Assembly: GCA_027257055.1 (NCBI GenBank)
Contig: JAPVLO010000161.1
Span: 5,348,501-5,412,500, forward strand
From: Cephalopachus bancanus
Lineage: Eukaryota; Chordata; Mammalia; Primates; Tarsiidae
Direction: 5' to 3'
DNA length: 64,000 nt
This document shows positions 1 to 11,105 of this stretch, piece by piece (position 1 is the stretch's first letter; every line of letters starts with the position of its first letter). The notes beneath the pieces are model-generated. The model saw only the letters and a list, made by a program, of their open reading frames with translations, ran no database searches and was not told the DNA's origin. The position numbers and the translations under genes were made by a program.

Positions 1-39
1 CCATCCAGAGACAGTCACTGTTAATATATCGGTATATAT

Positions 40-245
40 TCCTTGTAGTGTTTACTCATCATTCATTTAACAAATATTTATATACTGATTTACTACTATA
101 TGACAAGCACTTGGGACAAAAGTAAATTAAAATAGTCCCAGTCTTTGTGGCACTTACTGTCTAGTATGGAAAATGTGAACTATATATTCAGAAGGCCTGA
201 AAGAAGAAATTGCAACACCATTAAACTTGAGTAATTAATTTAAAA
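40..245 (-). mobile_element. L2 fragment (antisense)
   Basis: The text begins with the L2 3' tail in reverse (CATTTAACAAATATTTAT), followed by the usual run of size, dispersal and 'cacttactgtctag' text. It is old and diverged. No coding remnant is visible. Confidence 0.55.
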
Positions 246-261
246 ATTGCTAAATTTCTCT

Positions 262-541
262 TTTTTGAGTAATAGTCTTACTGTCACCCAGGCTGGAGTG
301 CAGTGGCATGATCATGGCTCACCACAGTTTCAATGGGGCTCAGATGATTCTTCTGCCTCAGCCTCCTGAGTAACTGGGACTACAGGTACACACCACCACG
401 CCCAACGAATTTTTTTATTTTTTGTAGAGATGAAGTCTCACTATGTTGCCCAGGCTGGAGTCAAACTCCTGGGTTCAAGCAATCCTCCTGCCTCAGTCTC
501 TCAAAGTGCTGAGATTACAGGTGTGAGCACTACAACTAGCC
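262..541 (-). mobile_element. Alu, old dimeric, antisense
   Basis: Reverse Alu text runs from a short T-rich head through 'cccaggctggagtgcagtgg' to a 'ggtgtgagcac' end. The centre has the old left/right arm junction. It lacks the marks of the young local subfamily, so it looks like an AluJ-age copy. Confidence 0.8.
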
Positions 542-544
542 CAA

Positions 545-1489
545 AAACTGCTATATTTCATAAAGTAATTCATGTGAAACAAGTTAAATATATGTACATA
601 AAATCTATGGCACTCTTAAAATAGCCAAACAATAACAAGTTAGAAAATATAAAAAGAGATCTTAAAATAGTACTGATAAATAAAAACACCTAGGAAATAT
701 TTTAATGAGAAAATTATATGTCCTATATAAAAGTACTGAGAGATATAAAGAAGATGTGAATGAATGATAAGACATAGCACAAAATGAGAAAATAAATTAT
801 TATAGAAATAACAAATGTTCTAAAATGAAAAAATTTTACTACAAATAACAATAAAAATCTCCCAAGACTTTTGGGAACTCCAAAAATAAAAAAAAAATAA
901 AATAACAGGTTAGAATTTTTTCTAAATTTAACTTTCAAAATTTTTATTTTCTGAAAATTAGCTAAGATACTGTGAACTTAGGAAAAGATCTGGCAAATCA
1001 CTACAGGATAGACTGACCCCAAAATGTATCTTAATATAGGAAATAATTTAATATTCGAGGAAAAGAAGGACAGTTTTCAATGAACACTGTTAGAATAAAT
1101 GGTCAGCAATCTGATATGCCTACAATTAATTACAGATACCTTTTAAATAAAAGACAAAACAGAAAATTGGAAATAATTAAAGTTATTTATGGAACTTCAA
1201 CAGAGGTAAGGGTATCTAAGCTTATAAACTGCAGGGGAAAATAAAGAAGGAAATATAATTTGAATATGAATACTGAAACATCTATTTAGTTTTTAAAAGG
1301 TCCCACCTTTAGTCAAAATAGAAAGCCAAATAAAAAACTAGAAACAAATATTTACATTAAATAGGACAATTAGATATTTTATTATACTTGGAAATAACAC
1401 TAAGAAAAATGTTCATTGTAAATCATTGATAGTTATTTAAGAGCAGACCATTTACAAAATGTGAACAGTTCTGTGAAAACAGAAATGGA
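545..1489. other. AT-rich stretch, nothing recognised
   Basis: No repeat text, splice-ready exon or coding pattern was recognised here. Open frames are short and rich in Phe, Ile and Lys, as expected from AT-rich DNA. Confidence 0.5.
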
Positions 1490-1492
1490 ATG

Positions 1493-1870
1493 TTAAAGGG
1501 TATGTGTATTTAAAAGTTTCACATGTACTATCAAACTGGTAAAAGGATTGTACCTATTTACGTTCCCACCTACAGTATATGAGAGTCTATTTTCCCACAA
1601 TCTCATAAACATAGCAGTACTAACCTTTAATTTCTGCCAATATGATGTGCAAAAAAAAAAAAAAAAAATCACTCTTGTTTTAATGTACATTTCCCTATGA
1701 AGGTTAACCATCTTTACAGATATCTATTGGTGCTAGTATACTTTCTCTGATGAAATTAACTTCATGTTCTTTGTTCATTTTCTACATCATTAATATATTT
1801 TTTATTTATAGATGCTTTTTTAATACTATCTTTTAGTCCTCAACTTTTAATAAAAGACAATATTTAAAAT
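1493..1870 (-). mobile_element. Old L1 fragment, 3' part of ORF2, antisense
   Basis: Read on the plus strand, it shows the reverse of the L1 ORF2 tail: 'cccacctacagtatatgagag', then the block about cold-start priming text, an A-run at 1,652-1,670, and 'atttccctatga'. The same ORF2 region is found at 27,600-27,860. It is heavily decayed. Confidence 0.6.
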
Positions 1871-3048
1871 CTATATCTAGGTTTCACCATGTTCCATGAT
1901 TAAACATATTGCTTCCAAAATGAATGTGAATGTCACACAAAGAATCAATGTCATAGTTTCAATGTTAAATATAACAAAGTATCCAAACACTAGCCTGCCC
2001 AAATAATTCCAAATGATAATCAACCCCATGAAACAAAATGTACAATTTATTGCTGCTGGAATGAGCAGAGCAAGCAGAGCAGCATTCTTAAGGAATGAGT
2101 TTTAGAAAACAATCTTCTATTGTACTAAAATCACACTTTCTTTGGTTAAGCAAAATGATTACTCTAATCTGAGCATGCCATTCCCTAGGCGAACAGCTTA
2201 AACACACGTAAAATAATCTGGCTACTCTAGTCTACTTTGTACCACTCTCTACCTTCTCTTCTATGGAAGCAGCCAATTCCCCAAATAGTAAACTTACTTA
2301 ATAAGTTAACTAAACAAAAATTATCTCTCTTAACTCCACCTAAAATAATAGAAAATTGTAATTTTTGGTTTCTATTGCTAAGGTTGTTTTTTTCCCAATC
2401 CTTAATTATTTGCTTTGGCTGAAGAAGGTGATACACACACACGAACAGACACATACATACAAGTTAAGAGAAATATAAAAGGCAATTGCCTGGATGGAAC
2501 ATGTATTTACTCAATTTTGTTAGATGGCGCAATCAAATAAATATCTGTTTATGCTTTAAGCTTTTGAGACGTCTCTTGTATCTAAAATTTAGGACATATA
2601 TAAAAATGACATTCAGTTGAACTGTATTGACAAGCATAATGAAAAAGGACTACCACAAAACTAAAATTAAATTAAAACCCATACCAGCCACATCACTTAT
2701 GAACACCTGACTACTAACTGCTAGGCGTGAAAAACTAAGGTTGATGCAATATTTGAAAAACTGAAACCTGAAAAACAAAATGATATCATCAAACAAAAAC
2801 AGTTAAAAAAAAAAAAAGTAAACTAAAAATTAAAAAGCCATCTGCCTGACATACTGAAATTTTGGTTACTCATAAATATATTTTTCTGAATATTAAATAT
2901 ATTCATATGATAAGTCACTTTATGAAACCTAGCTTTTCAATAAAATGAACATTCCTTAAATGCTATGAAGTAATGAAAATTTAAGTCAATTAAACTGCAG
3001 AAACTTTCAACAGCTGCTAAAACTATCCAATCTGTTGTGAGTTTAGTC
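1871..3048. other. AT-rich stretch, nothing recognised
   Basis: No repeat family was recognised. On the minus strand, 2,227-2,454 has a short open frame next to a fair acceptor (pyrimidine tract then AG near 2,423), but there is no paired, frame-consistent exon, so I do not call a gene. Confidence 0.45.
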
Positions 3049-3421
3049 CTCCAAAAAGATAGATGGAAGTACTAATAACCCCAATATCTATGAATGGGAT
3101 CTTATTTAGAAATAAGGTCTTTGCAGATATAATTAGTTAAGATGAAGTCATACTGGATTAGGGTGTGCCCTAAAACCAATGACGGGCATCCTTGTCAGGC
3201 AGCCATGAGAGAGACAGATAGACAGACACACAGGAAAGAAGGCCATGAAGGCAGAGACTGAAGTGATGCAGCTGTAAGCCAAGGAAACTTAAAGAATGTC
3301 AACAACCATCTTCCTTAGAGCCTTCAGAAGAAGCAAGGCCCTGATACCTTAATTTTAGATTTCTAGCCTCCAGACTACCAAAAAAAAAATACTGTTGTTT
3401 TAAGCCATGCAGAGTGTGGTT
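3049..3421 (+). mobile_element. Old LTR-like dispersed repeat, 5' piece
   Basis: The text 'gggatcttatttagaaataagg', 'gcagatataattagttaagatg' and 'ttctagcctccagact' belongs to a common ancient mammalian repeat that I take to be LTR-derived (family not pinned). It is interrupted by Tigger1, and its last 30-odd bases resume at 6,037 ('taatttgttacaagagccct'). Confidence 0.5.
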
Positions 3422-4063
3422 CAGACATATCTTATTTTTACTATATTTTGCTTTATTGTGCTTTGCAAATATTGCATTTTTTATAAATTGAAGGTTTGTG
3501 GCAACCCTATGTCAAACAAGTCTACGGGTGCCATTTTTCCCACAGCATGTGCTTATTTTGTGTCTGTGTAATATTTTGGAATTTCTCACAGTATTTTAAA
3601 CTTTTTCATTATTATAATGTGTTATGATAAACTATGATCAGTGATCTTTGATATTATTGTAATTGTTTTGGGGCACCTTGAATCATGTCCATAAAAGATG
3701 GCAAACAACAGAACTTGACAGATGTGTGTGTTCCTGACTGCATCACTGACCTGCCTTTCCTCCACCTCTCTCCTTCTCCTTGGGCCTTCCCTGTCCCCTG
3801 AGACACAATACTAAAATTGGGCCAATTAATGGCTCTACAATGGTTCCTAAGTGCTAAAGTGAAAGGAAGAGGTATGTGTCTCTCACATGAAATCAAAGCT
3901 AGAAATAATTAAGCTTAGTAAGGAAGGCATGCTAAAAGTTGACTTACACCAAAAACTAGGCCTCTTGTGTCAGAATTAGCCAAGTTGTGAATGCAAAGAA
4001 AAAGTTCTTGAAAGAAATTAAAACCACTATCCCCATGAAGAATGATAAGGAAACAAAACAGTC

Positions 4064-4201
4064 TTTGGAATAGTAAATGAGCATTGGCTTTAGCTTAAAA
4101 GTTACCAGCTACGTTAGCCTGTAACAAGAGAGTCACCCTGTACTTTGAAGCTTTGAAGACAGGCATTGACTGCTACTGTTTAGGTGTAAAAGTTCTAAAT
4201 G
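4064..4201 (-). repeat. Inverted copy of 4,585-4,717 inside Tigger1
   Basis: These 138 bases are the reverse complement of 4,585-4,717 at about 90% identity or better by eye. Shared text includes 'gctttgaagacaggcattga' here and 'caatgcctgtcttcaaagc' there. The segment replaces a short stretch of normal Tigger1 between 'aaacaaaacagtc' and 'ggtttggatagaagat'. Confidence 0.85.
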
Positions 4202-5602
4202 AGAAAGTCTGAATGGTTTGGATAGAAGATCAAACGAGTCATATTCCTTTATGCCAAAGCCTAATCCAGAACAAGCGCTTTCCTCAATTCTATGAAGGCT
4301 GAGAAAGGCGAGGAAGCAGAAACACAGAAGAAAATCTGTAAGGTAGCGGAGGCTGGCTCAAGAGGCTTAATGGAAGAAACTATCTTTCTGAATAAGGTCA
4401 GATAAAAACAAAAAAAGAAAGAAGCCATCTCCATAACACAGAAGTGCAAGGTAAAGCAGCAAGTGCTGATGGAGAAGCTGCAGCAAGTCACCTAGATATA
4501 GCTAAGATCACTGATGAAAGGAGGCTACACTAAACAACGGATTTTCAATGCAGATTAAACAGTCTTCTATTAGAAGAGTTGTTCATTTAGGACTTTTACA
4601 CCTAAACAGGAGAAGTCAATGCCTGTCTTCAAAGCTTCAAAGGACAGGTGACTCTCTTGTTAGGGGCTAATGTAGCTGGTAACTTTAAGCTAAAGCCAAA
4701 GCTCATTTACTATTCCAAAAATCCTAGGGCTCTTCAGAATTATACTAAATCTACTCTGCCTATTTTCTAGAAATACAACAACAAAGCCTGGATGACAGCA
4801 CATCTGTCTGCAACATGATTTGCTGAATATTTTGAGAAAGGATTGTTCAGTCAAAGTACTTCCTTTCAAAATATTACAATTTCATTGACAATGCACCTGA
4901 TCACCCAAGAACGCTGATGGAGATGTACAAGGAGATTAATGTTGTTTACATGCCTGCTATCACACTCATTCTGCAGCACCTGAGTAATTTTGACTTTCAA
5001 GTCTTATTATTTGAGAAACACATATAGCTGCCAAAGACAGTGTTTCCTTTGGTAGATCTGGACAGAGTCGATTGAAAACCTTTTGGAAAGGATTTACCAT
5101 TCTTTATGCCACCAGAATTATTCATGATTTATAAGGTCAAACAGCCTCATTGATATCAACATTACCAGAGTTTGGAAGAAATTGACTCCAACCCTCACAG
5201 ATGACTTTGAGGGGTTCAAGACTTCTGTGGAAGAAACAACTGCACATGTTGTAGAAACAGCAAGAAAACTAGAATTACAAGTGAAGTGTGCAGATGGAAT
5301 GGAATTGCTGCAATCTCATAATCAAACCTGAATGGTTGAGGAATTGCTTCTTATGGGTGAACAAAGAAAGTAGCTTCTTGAGAAGAAAACTACTCCTGGT
5401 GAAGATGCTGTAAACATTGTTGAAATGACAACGAGGTCTTATGATATAAACTTAGTTGATAAAACAGCAACAGGGTTTGAGAAGACTAACTCCAATTCTG
5501 AAAGAAATTCTGTTGGTTAAAATGCTATAAACAGCATCACATGCTACAGAGAAATCTTTCATGAAATGAGCTAATCGATGCAGCAAACTTCACTGTTGTC
5601 TT

Positions 5603-5714
5603 TTTTTTTGAGATGGAATCTTGCACCCAAGCTAGGTCTCAAAATCCTGAATTTGAGGAATCCTCTAATCTCAGCCTGAGTAGCTGGAGTCACAGGAGTG
5701 CACGCAGCTGCTGC
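5603..5714 (-). mobile_element. Alu fragment inside Tigger1, antisense
   Basis: A T-run, 'gagatggaatctt', 'ctcagcctgagtagctgg' and 'cacaggagtgcac' mark a shortened Alu arm. Tigger1 coding text stops before it ('cactgttgtc') and resumes after it ('ttattttaagacactgcc'). Confidence 0.7.
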
Positions 5715-6408
5715 CTTATTTTAAGACACTGCCACAGCCACGCCACCCTTCAACTACCCTGATCAGTGAGCAGTCATCAACATCGAGGCAAGACCCTCCA
5801 CCAGCAAAAAGATTATGACTCACTGAAGGTTCAGATGATGTTAGCACTTTTAGCAATAGTTTTAAAAAATCAAGTTATGTCCATTTTTAAGACATAATGC
5901 AACTGTACTTAATAAATACACAAAATTTATAGCGTAGACATAACTTTTAAATATACCGGGAAACCAAAAAATTCACGTGACTTGCTTTATTGTAGTGGCC
6001 CAGAACCAAACCTGCAATATTTCCCAAGTAGTCCTGTAATTTGTTACAAGAGCCCTAGAAAAGAAATATGTCATCCAATAAAAATTATGGTAAACTCTAC
6101 AAGTAAGTAAAAGAAATGAATTTTCTACAAATTAACACAGAACTGTGGGTACGTGGCTTCATTTATTCTTTACAAATATGGCAATCATATAACCTAGTAA
6201 GTAAGTAACAGTCCTGATTTATGCTTGTCCTGGCACAAAACACCCCCTTTGATTCTCAAAAGTGGTCTCCTTTCGATAAGAAATTATATATTATCCTATT
6301 TATGAACACACTTAGAAAACCCATCTGTCTGTCCATCTTCAAATCCTACCCTGTTCAAATAACATCTGACTCTTTTTTCCCCATTGACAGAACTACCTCT
6401 ATAATTCC

Positions 6409-6730
6409 TACAGTGTTTTTTTTTCTTTTTTTTTTTTTTGAGTTGGAGTCTCACTCTGTCACCCAGACTGGAGTGCAGTGGCATGCTCCCGGCCACTGCA
6501 GCCTCGACTTGTTGGGCTCCGGCGATCCTTCCGCCTCAGCCTTCCAAGTAGCTGGAACTACAGGGGCGCACTACCACGCATGGCTAATTTTTTTATTTAC
6601 CGTAGAGATGAGGTCTCGTCAAGTTGCCCAGGTGGGTCCCGAACCCGTGGGGTCAGGCAATTCACTCACCTCAGCCTCCCAAAGCACGGGATTACAGGCT
6701 GAGCCACCGAACCCAGCCGTTACAGTGTTT
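6409..6730 (-). mobile_element. Alu, young local subfamily, antisense, with TSD
   Basis: A full dimer in reverse, from a T-run after 6,418 to 'ggctgagccaccgaaccc'. The 10-bp target-site duplication TACAGTGTTT lies at 6,409-6,418 and 6,721-6,730. Confidence 0.9.
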
Positions 6731-6739
6731 TATAAAACA

Positions 6740-6860
6740 GTTATTACAATATTCATGTCTTATTACAATTACTTGCTTACATGTCCATTACATGCTCACA
6801 GGAACTTACACAGTGCCAAGAACAGAGTGGGTACTCAATAGATGTTTTCTAAATTTATAA
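6740..6860 (+). mobile_element. MIR 3' fragment
   Basis: 'cacagtgccaagaacagagtgggtactcaatagatgtt' (split here into shorter words in the sequence) is the tail pattern of MIR: a 'cagtgcc' word followed by a 'ctcaataaatgtt'-like end. Confidence 0.5.
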
Positions 6861-6990
6861 AATGATTTATTCAGAGGACAAAGTACCTGCAGAAACAGTT
6901 TTTTTTTACTTCTGTTCCTTATACACTCTCCAGGGCCCAGTGAAGGTAGAAGTAAAAAATTGAACAGCAAACAACTAACTTATAAAGCAG

Positions 6991-7162
6991 TGGTTCTCAA
7001 ACTTTAGCATGCATCAATATCACTTGGAGGACTTGCCAAAACAGAGTACTGGATCCCACTCCAAAGTTTCTGATTCAGTAGGTCTGGGGTAAGGCCTGAG
7101 AATTTGAATGTTAAAAGTTCCCAGGTGACGCTGCTGGGAACCACTCTTGAAAACCACTGCTA
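6991..7162 (+). mobile_element. MER5A (hAT-Charlie MITE)
   Basis: It begins CAGTGGTTCTCAAACTTTAG and ends with the inverse 'aaaaccactgc'. Inside is the MER5A text 'tttctgattcagtaggtctg'. It is full length at about 170 bp and has no coding capacity. Confidence 0.9.
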
Positions 7163-7294
7163 CAAAGAAAGCACTTCATTTATGAAAAGATTAATTTCTT
7201 CTTGTGACTTCATTCCTAGTGGGAGACTCCTTTTCTGAATATAACAGAGTAACTTGTGGCTGGCCAACAATTCTACTGGGAACTAGATCCATTT

Positions 7295-7576
7295 TGAAAA
7301 TCAATTTTTGGGCCGGGCTCGGTGGCTCTGCCTATAATCCCAGCACTTTAGGAGACCGAGGCAAGTGGATTACCTGAGCCCGGGGAACTTGTCAAAAATT
7401 AGCTGGGTGTGGTAGCGCGCGCCTGTAGTTCTGGCTACTTGCAAGACTGAGGAGGAAGGATCGCTGGAACCCAGCAGGTCGAGTCTGCAGTGGCCAGGAA
7501 CATGCCACTGCACTCCAGTCTGGGCGACGGAGTGAGACTCCAACTCAAAAAAACAAAAAAAGAAAATCAATTTTTG
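7295..7576 (+). mobile_element. Alu, young subfamily, internally deleted, with TSD
   Basis: Starts GGCCGGGCTCGGTGG. A deletion removes the end of the left arm and the linker ('cggggaacttgtcaaaaatt'). The 15-bp duplication GAAAATCAATTTTTG flanks it at 7,295-7,309 and 7,562-7,576. Confidence 0.9.
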
Positions 7577-8000
7577 AAGGCATTAGAGAGCAACTGAAGC
7601 AGCCAACACTAGAAGCACGTCGATTCTGAAAAAGGAGGAACTATAGAGAAATAACATGGCATTCTGCAGCCAAAATTTTGTCCCCAAACACTTGCTGATT
7701 CTTGATAATAGGCTGAGAAGTCAGACTTTGCTGAGACATAGGAATCATGAGAGAACTTTTGGAAGAGATGAAAATCAAGACTAAGAATCTGAGATCTCAG
7801 TGAAAGAGGAGTTGAAGACCTAGGCCTAATTCAAGGCTGGTTTTTCCCTGAAGACATTTGCCTAATTCTGCAGCTATGCAGGGAAGGCTTCAAAACAAAA
7901 CTGAAAATCTGTGAAAATCAAGAGTGAAATTTTAGCAATCTCACTGTTCTCAAGAGCAAATATTACAGCACAAAACTCACTGTGGGGAAAGAATCCCTAT
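7577..8000. other. Unassigned stretch
   Basis: No family recognised with confidence. Purine-rich text such as 'gaagagatgaaaatcaagac' may be the 5' end of the old L1 that is clear from about 8,000 onward. Confidence 0.35.
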
Positions 8001-8250
8001 GAAAGCCTAGAATGGGCATTTGCTAGGAGTAAGGGCAAATCAGAGGGAAACGAAGCCTCATCAAACCTACAACAAAACCTCAACCCTAAACTCAGTCCCT
8101 AACAGTATTAGGTGATCAACCACCTATTCTATTTACCTAAAAAAGGGAGGGTGATTTCCTCTCTGAAAAAGAATGCATCACCTAGAGCCTTACTTTATTC
8201 ACAATGCCCAGCATTCATATAATTGAAAAAACAAAAGGAGAAGCAGATAA

Positions 8251-8580
8251 TAGAAACAAATGCTCAAGCCAGCTGGGTGGCTCAGCCTGTAATCCCAACG
8301 CTTTGGGAGGCTGAGGTGAGTGGACTGCCTGAGCTCGGGGGGTTCAAGTCCCGCCCAGGCAACTTGGTGAGACATCATCTCTACAATAAGTCAAAAATTA
8401 GCCAGGCGTGGTAGTGCATACCTCTAGTTCCAGCTACTTGGAAGGCTGAGGAGGAAGGATCACCAGAGCCCAGCAGGTTGAGGCTGCAGTGGCCGGGAGC
8501 AGCTACTGCCCTCCAGTCTGGGCGATAGAGTAAGACTCTAAGTCAAAAAAAAAAAAAAAAAAAGAAACAAATGCTCAGAT
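8251..8580 (+). mobile_element. Alu, young subfamily, with TSD
   Basis: A full dimer with tail A-run 8,546-8,562. The duplication AGAAACAAATGCTCA flanks it (about 8,250-8,266 and 8,562-8,577). Confidence 0.9.
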
Positions 8581-8697
8581 GATCTATACATTGATGTTAA
8601 CAGGATGGCTTACTGAATGATAAGTATGTTTTTTTAAAAAAGAAAAAACATATAAAAAGGTTGAGATTGAGAATTTCAACTGAGAATACAATCAAAA

Positions 8698-8868
8698 AAA
8701 CTAGCCAGGCGTGGTAGTGTGCGCCTGTAGTTCCAGCTCCTTGGAAGGCTGAGGTGGAAGGATCGCTGGGGCCCAGCAGCTCGACATTGGGGTAGCCATG
8801 AGCGTGCCACTGCATTCCAGCCTGGGAGGAGTGAGACTCCAACTCAAAAACATAAAAATAAAAAATAA
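8698..8868 (+). mobile_element. Alu right arm only
   Basis: It starts at the right-arm head ('agccaggcgtggtagtg'), runs to 'gagactccaactcaaaaac' and has an A/T-rich tail. The left arm is absent, with no linker trace upstream, so it is a 5'-truncated insertion or a free right monomer. Confidence 0.8.
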
Positions 8869-8979
8869 AGAGAATGATGAACACTGTGAAAAGGTCTAAC
8901 AGACGTGTAACAGACGTGTAACTGGAGTTCCAAAAGGAAAGGAGAAAGTAAATGGGCAGAAGCAATATTAGAGGGAAGA

Positions 8980-9281
8980 ATGAATTTTTTATTTTTTATT
9001 ATTTTTATTTTTTGAGTTGGAGTCGTACTCCATTGCCCAGACTGGAGTGCAGTGGCACCCTCCCGGCCACCGCAGCCTCGACCTTCTAGGCTCCTACGAT
9101 CCTTCCGCCTCAGCCTTCCAAAGTAGCCAGAACTACAGGCACGTGCTACCACGCCCAGCTAATTTTTGATTTATTGCAGAGATGAGGTCTCGCCAAGTTG
9201 CCCAGGTGGGTGTGTTGAACCTGCGGGTTCAGTGCTGGGATTACAGGCTGAGCCACCGAGCTTGGCAAGATGAATTTTTTA
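8980..9281 (-). mobile_element. Alu, young subfamily, antisense, shortened
   Basis: The reverse dimer has an internal deletion in the left arm ('ctgcgggttcagtgctggg'). The flanking repeat GATGAATTTTTT / GAATGAATTTTTT marks the target site at both ends. Confidence 0.85.
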
Positions 9282-9696
9282 AACCAAGGCACAAATTCAA
9301 GAAGTTCCACTGAACACCAAGCAGAATTAATACCAAAAAATACCCCACAAAATATAATTAAACCATTGTCATTGAAAAACAAAGAGAAGCTCTCAAAATC
9401 AACCAAAGAAAAAAAAGACACATTACTTTCTAAAGAGCAACAATAAGACTAATAGTTAAATTCTCAACAGGAATAAGAAAAGCCAGAAGGTAATTTGAAA
9501 GTGCTGAAAGATTCCAAACTATCGATGACTTTAAAATAAAAATGCTAAAAAAAAAAAAAGAAAAGGACATTTTCAGATTAATTAAAATAAAAAATAATTC
9601 ATTATTAGCTGACTAGCATCGGAAGAAACACCCCAAGGAGCTCTTCCAACTGAAAGGAAAATTACCCTATACCAGAATGAAACATAAATGCAGAAA

Positions 9697-9850
9697 GGAG
9701 CCAGGCACAGTAGCACATGCCTATAATCCCAGCTAAATAGGAGGCCGAGACAGAAACATAGCTTGAGGATGAAGTTCAAGGTTTTAGTGCACTATGATCA
9801 TGACTGTAAACAGCCATTACACTCCAGCCTGGACAACACAGCAAGACCCT
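9697..9850 (+). mobile_element. Old Alu, 5' part, split by an LTR
   Basis: 'gccaggcacagtagcacatg' to 'acaacacagcaagaccct' is a diverged Alu-like monomer. The rest of it ('accctgtctctaaaaacaaaac') resumes after the LTR at 10,311. Confidence 0.75.
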
Positions 9851-10310
9851 TGTAAGGTTTTGTCCAGACACAGACTCTTTCCCCCCGTATCTAGCTTCTT
9901 TCTTCTCCCTCTCTCAGGAAGTGGCCTCTGGCCAAGTCTAGTCTCTGAAGGACATGCATATTCCCAGTAATGAGTCATGGGATGTAGGTGATCAAGCTAA
10001 AGGATATGCATATTCCCAAGAATGAGTCTTGGGGTACAGACTCAGCAGTTAAGCAACACTGAAAGCAATATAGGTGTCGCTCTTAATAATGTAACTGTAA
10101 ACACTGTATAGCAGTTAGAAAAATTAACTTGCCTGATTATAAAACTGCCTGCTGTACTGGCCCAAGGTACAGATTCTTCACCAACTAGCCACCATCAGTG
10201 CCTCCCGTAAGTCATAATAAACCCATGTCTTTTCCTGCTGGACCTCCGGGTAACTTCACTGAAATAAACTTTACATGCAAGCCCTCTCAGTTTTGCGTTT
10301 ACCGCGTTAT
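9851..10310 (+). mobile_element. Solo ERV LTR inserted in an Alu
   Basis: A 460-bp LTR starting TGTAAGG, flanked by the 5-bp duplication ACCCT (9,846-9,850 and 10,311-10,315). It carries two copies of an enhancer unit of about 33 bp with a 52-bp period (9,950-9,982 and 10,002-10,034), each with ATGCATAT and an AP-1-like TGAGTCAT/TGAGTCTT. A TATA-like TATAAAAC lies at 10,138, and AATAAA lies at 10,216 and 10,263. The 3' end is decayed from the expected CA. The layout of enhancer, TATA and poly(A) signal is that of a gammaretrovirus-like (ERV1) LTR. No internal viral sequence is present. The subfamily was not identified. Confidence 0.8.
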
Positions 10311-10791
10311 ACCCTGTCTCTAAAAACAAAACAAAAAAGTAGAACTGAAATGCAGAAAGAGATGAATAGCAACATAAAAAGTATATATGTAAATAAAATA
10401 TATATAAATAGTGATTATACAAAACAATTTCTTATGGATTTAAAAATATTCATGGAATTAAAATGAGTGAAACTAACAAAAAGTAGGAGAAAGACAAATG
10501 AAATTAGTTTTTAAAGTTCTAGCATTACTGAGGCAGTGGTAAAAATCATAATTTGCATTACATTGTGAAAAGCCAAGGATGCATGCTATAATCTGTAATG
10601 CAACCACTAAAATAATAGTAAAATAATGTATAAGAAATTACTAGAGAGAAAAAGGTGAATAGCAATTGAATAATAATCCAAAAGAAGGCAAAAAAGGAAG
10701 AATAAAGGTAGTCAAAAAGAAAATATATCAAAAGATGATAGATATAGCACAATTAAATGCAAGTGAACTAAATATTCTAATTTAAAGACTA

Positions 10792-11105
10792 AAATTGTCA
10801 GAGTAGGCTGGGCACAGTGGTTCATGTCCGCAATCCCAGCACTTTGTGAGGCTGAGGCAGGAGGATTACTTGAGTTTGAGACCAGCTTGGACAAAATAGG
10901 GAGACTTCATCTCTACAACAAATTTAAAAATTAGCCAAGCATGGTGATGCACATCTGTCAATCCAGCTACTCAAGAGGCTGAGATGGGAGGAGCATTTGT
11001 GTCCAGGAGTTCGAGGTTACAGTGAGTTGTGATCATACCACTGCACTTCAGCTTGAGTGACAGAGCAAAATCCTGTCTCAAAAAATAAAAATTAAATTGT
11101 CAGAC
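10792..11105 (+). mobile_element. Alu, older dimer, with TSD
   Basis: From 'ggctgggcacagtggttcatg' to 'cctgtctcaaaaaataaaa'. The near-identical flanks AAATTGTCAGAGTA and AAATTGTCAGACTA are the target duplication. It sits in the old L1. Confidence 0.85.

Larger units (their letters stand above)
3422..6036 (+). mobile_element. Tigger1 DNA transposon, near full length, dead
   Basis: A pogo/Tigger element of the Tc1/mariner superfamily. It begins CAGACATATCTTA, a decayed form of the family's CAGGCATACCT end, and ends AGTCCTG followed by the TA target. Along its length it carries the pogo-type transposase remnant, with an N-terminal helix-turn-helix region around 3,890-3,990 and a DDE region around 4,880-5,000 ('attgacaatgcacctgatcaccc', the DNAPGH-like motif). 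Many stops and small indels break the frame. It was inserted into an older repeat that resumes at 6,037. It also contains an Alu piece (5,603-5,714) and an inverted 135-bp duplication (see findings). Confidence 0.9.

Noticed and set aside
2227..2454. Minus-strand open frame near an acceptor-like site
   Set aside because: The frame is AT-driven and no matched donor keeps it in frame with another exon.
6221..6841. A 206-codon open frame
   Set aside because: Most of it is the reverse of an Alu (6,422-6,718); the remainder shows no recognised protein. Alu reverse frames are often open.
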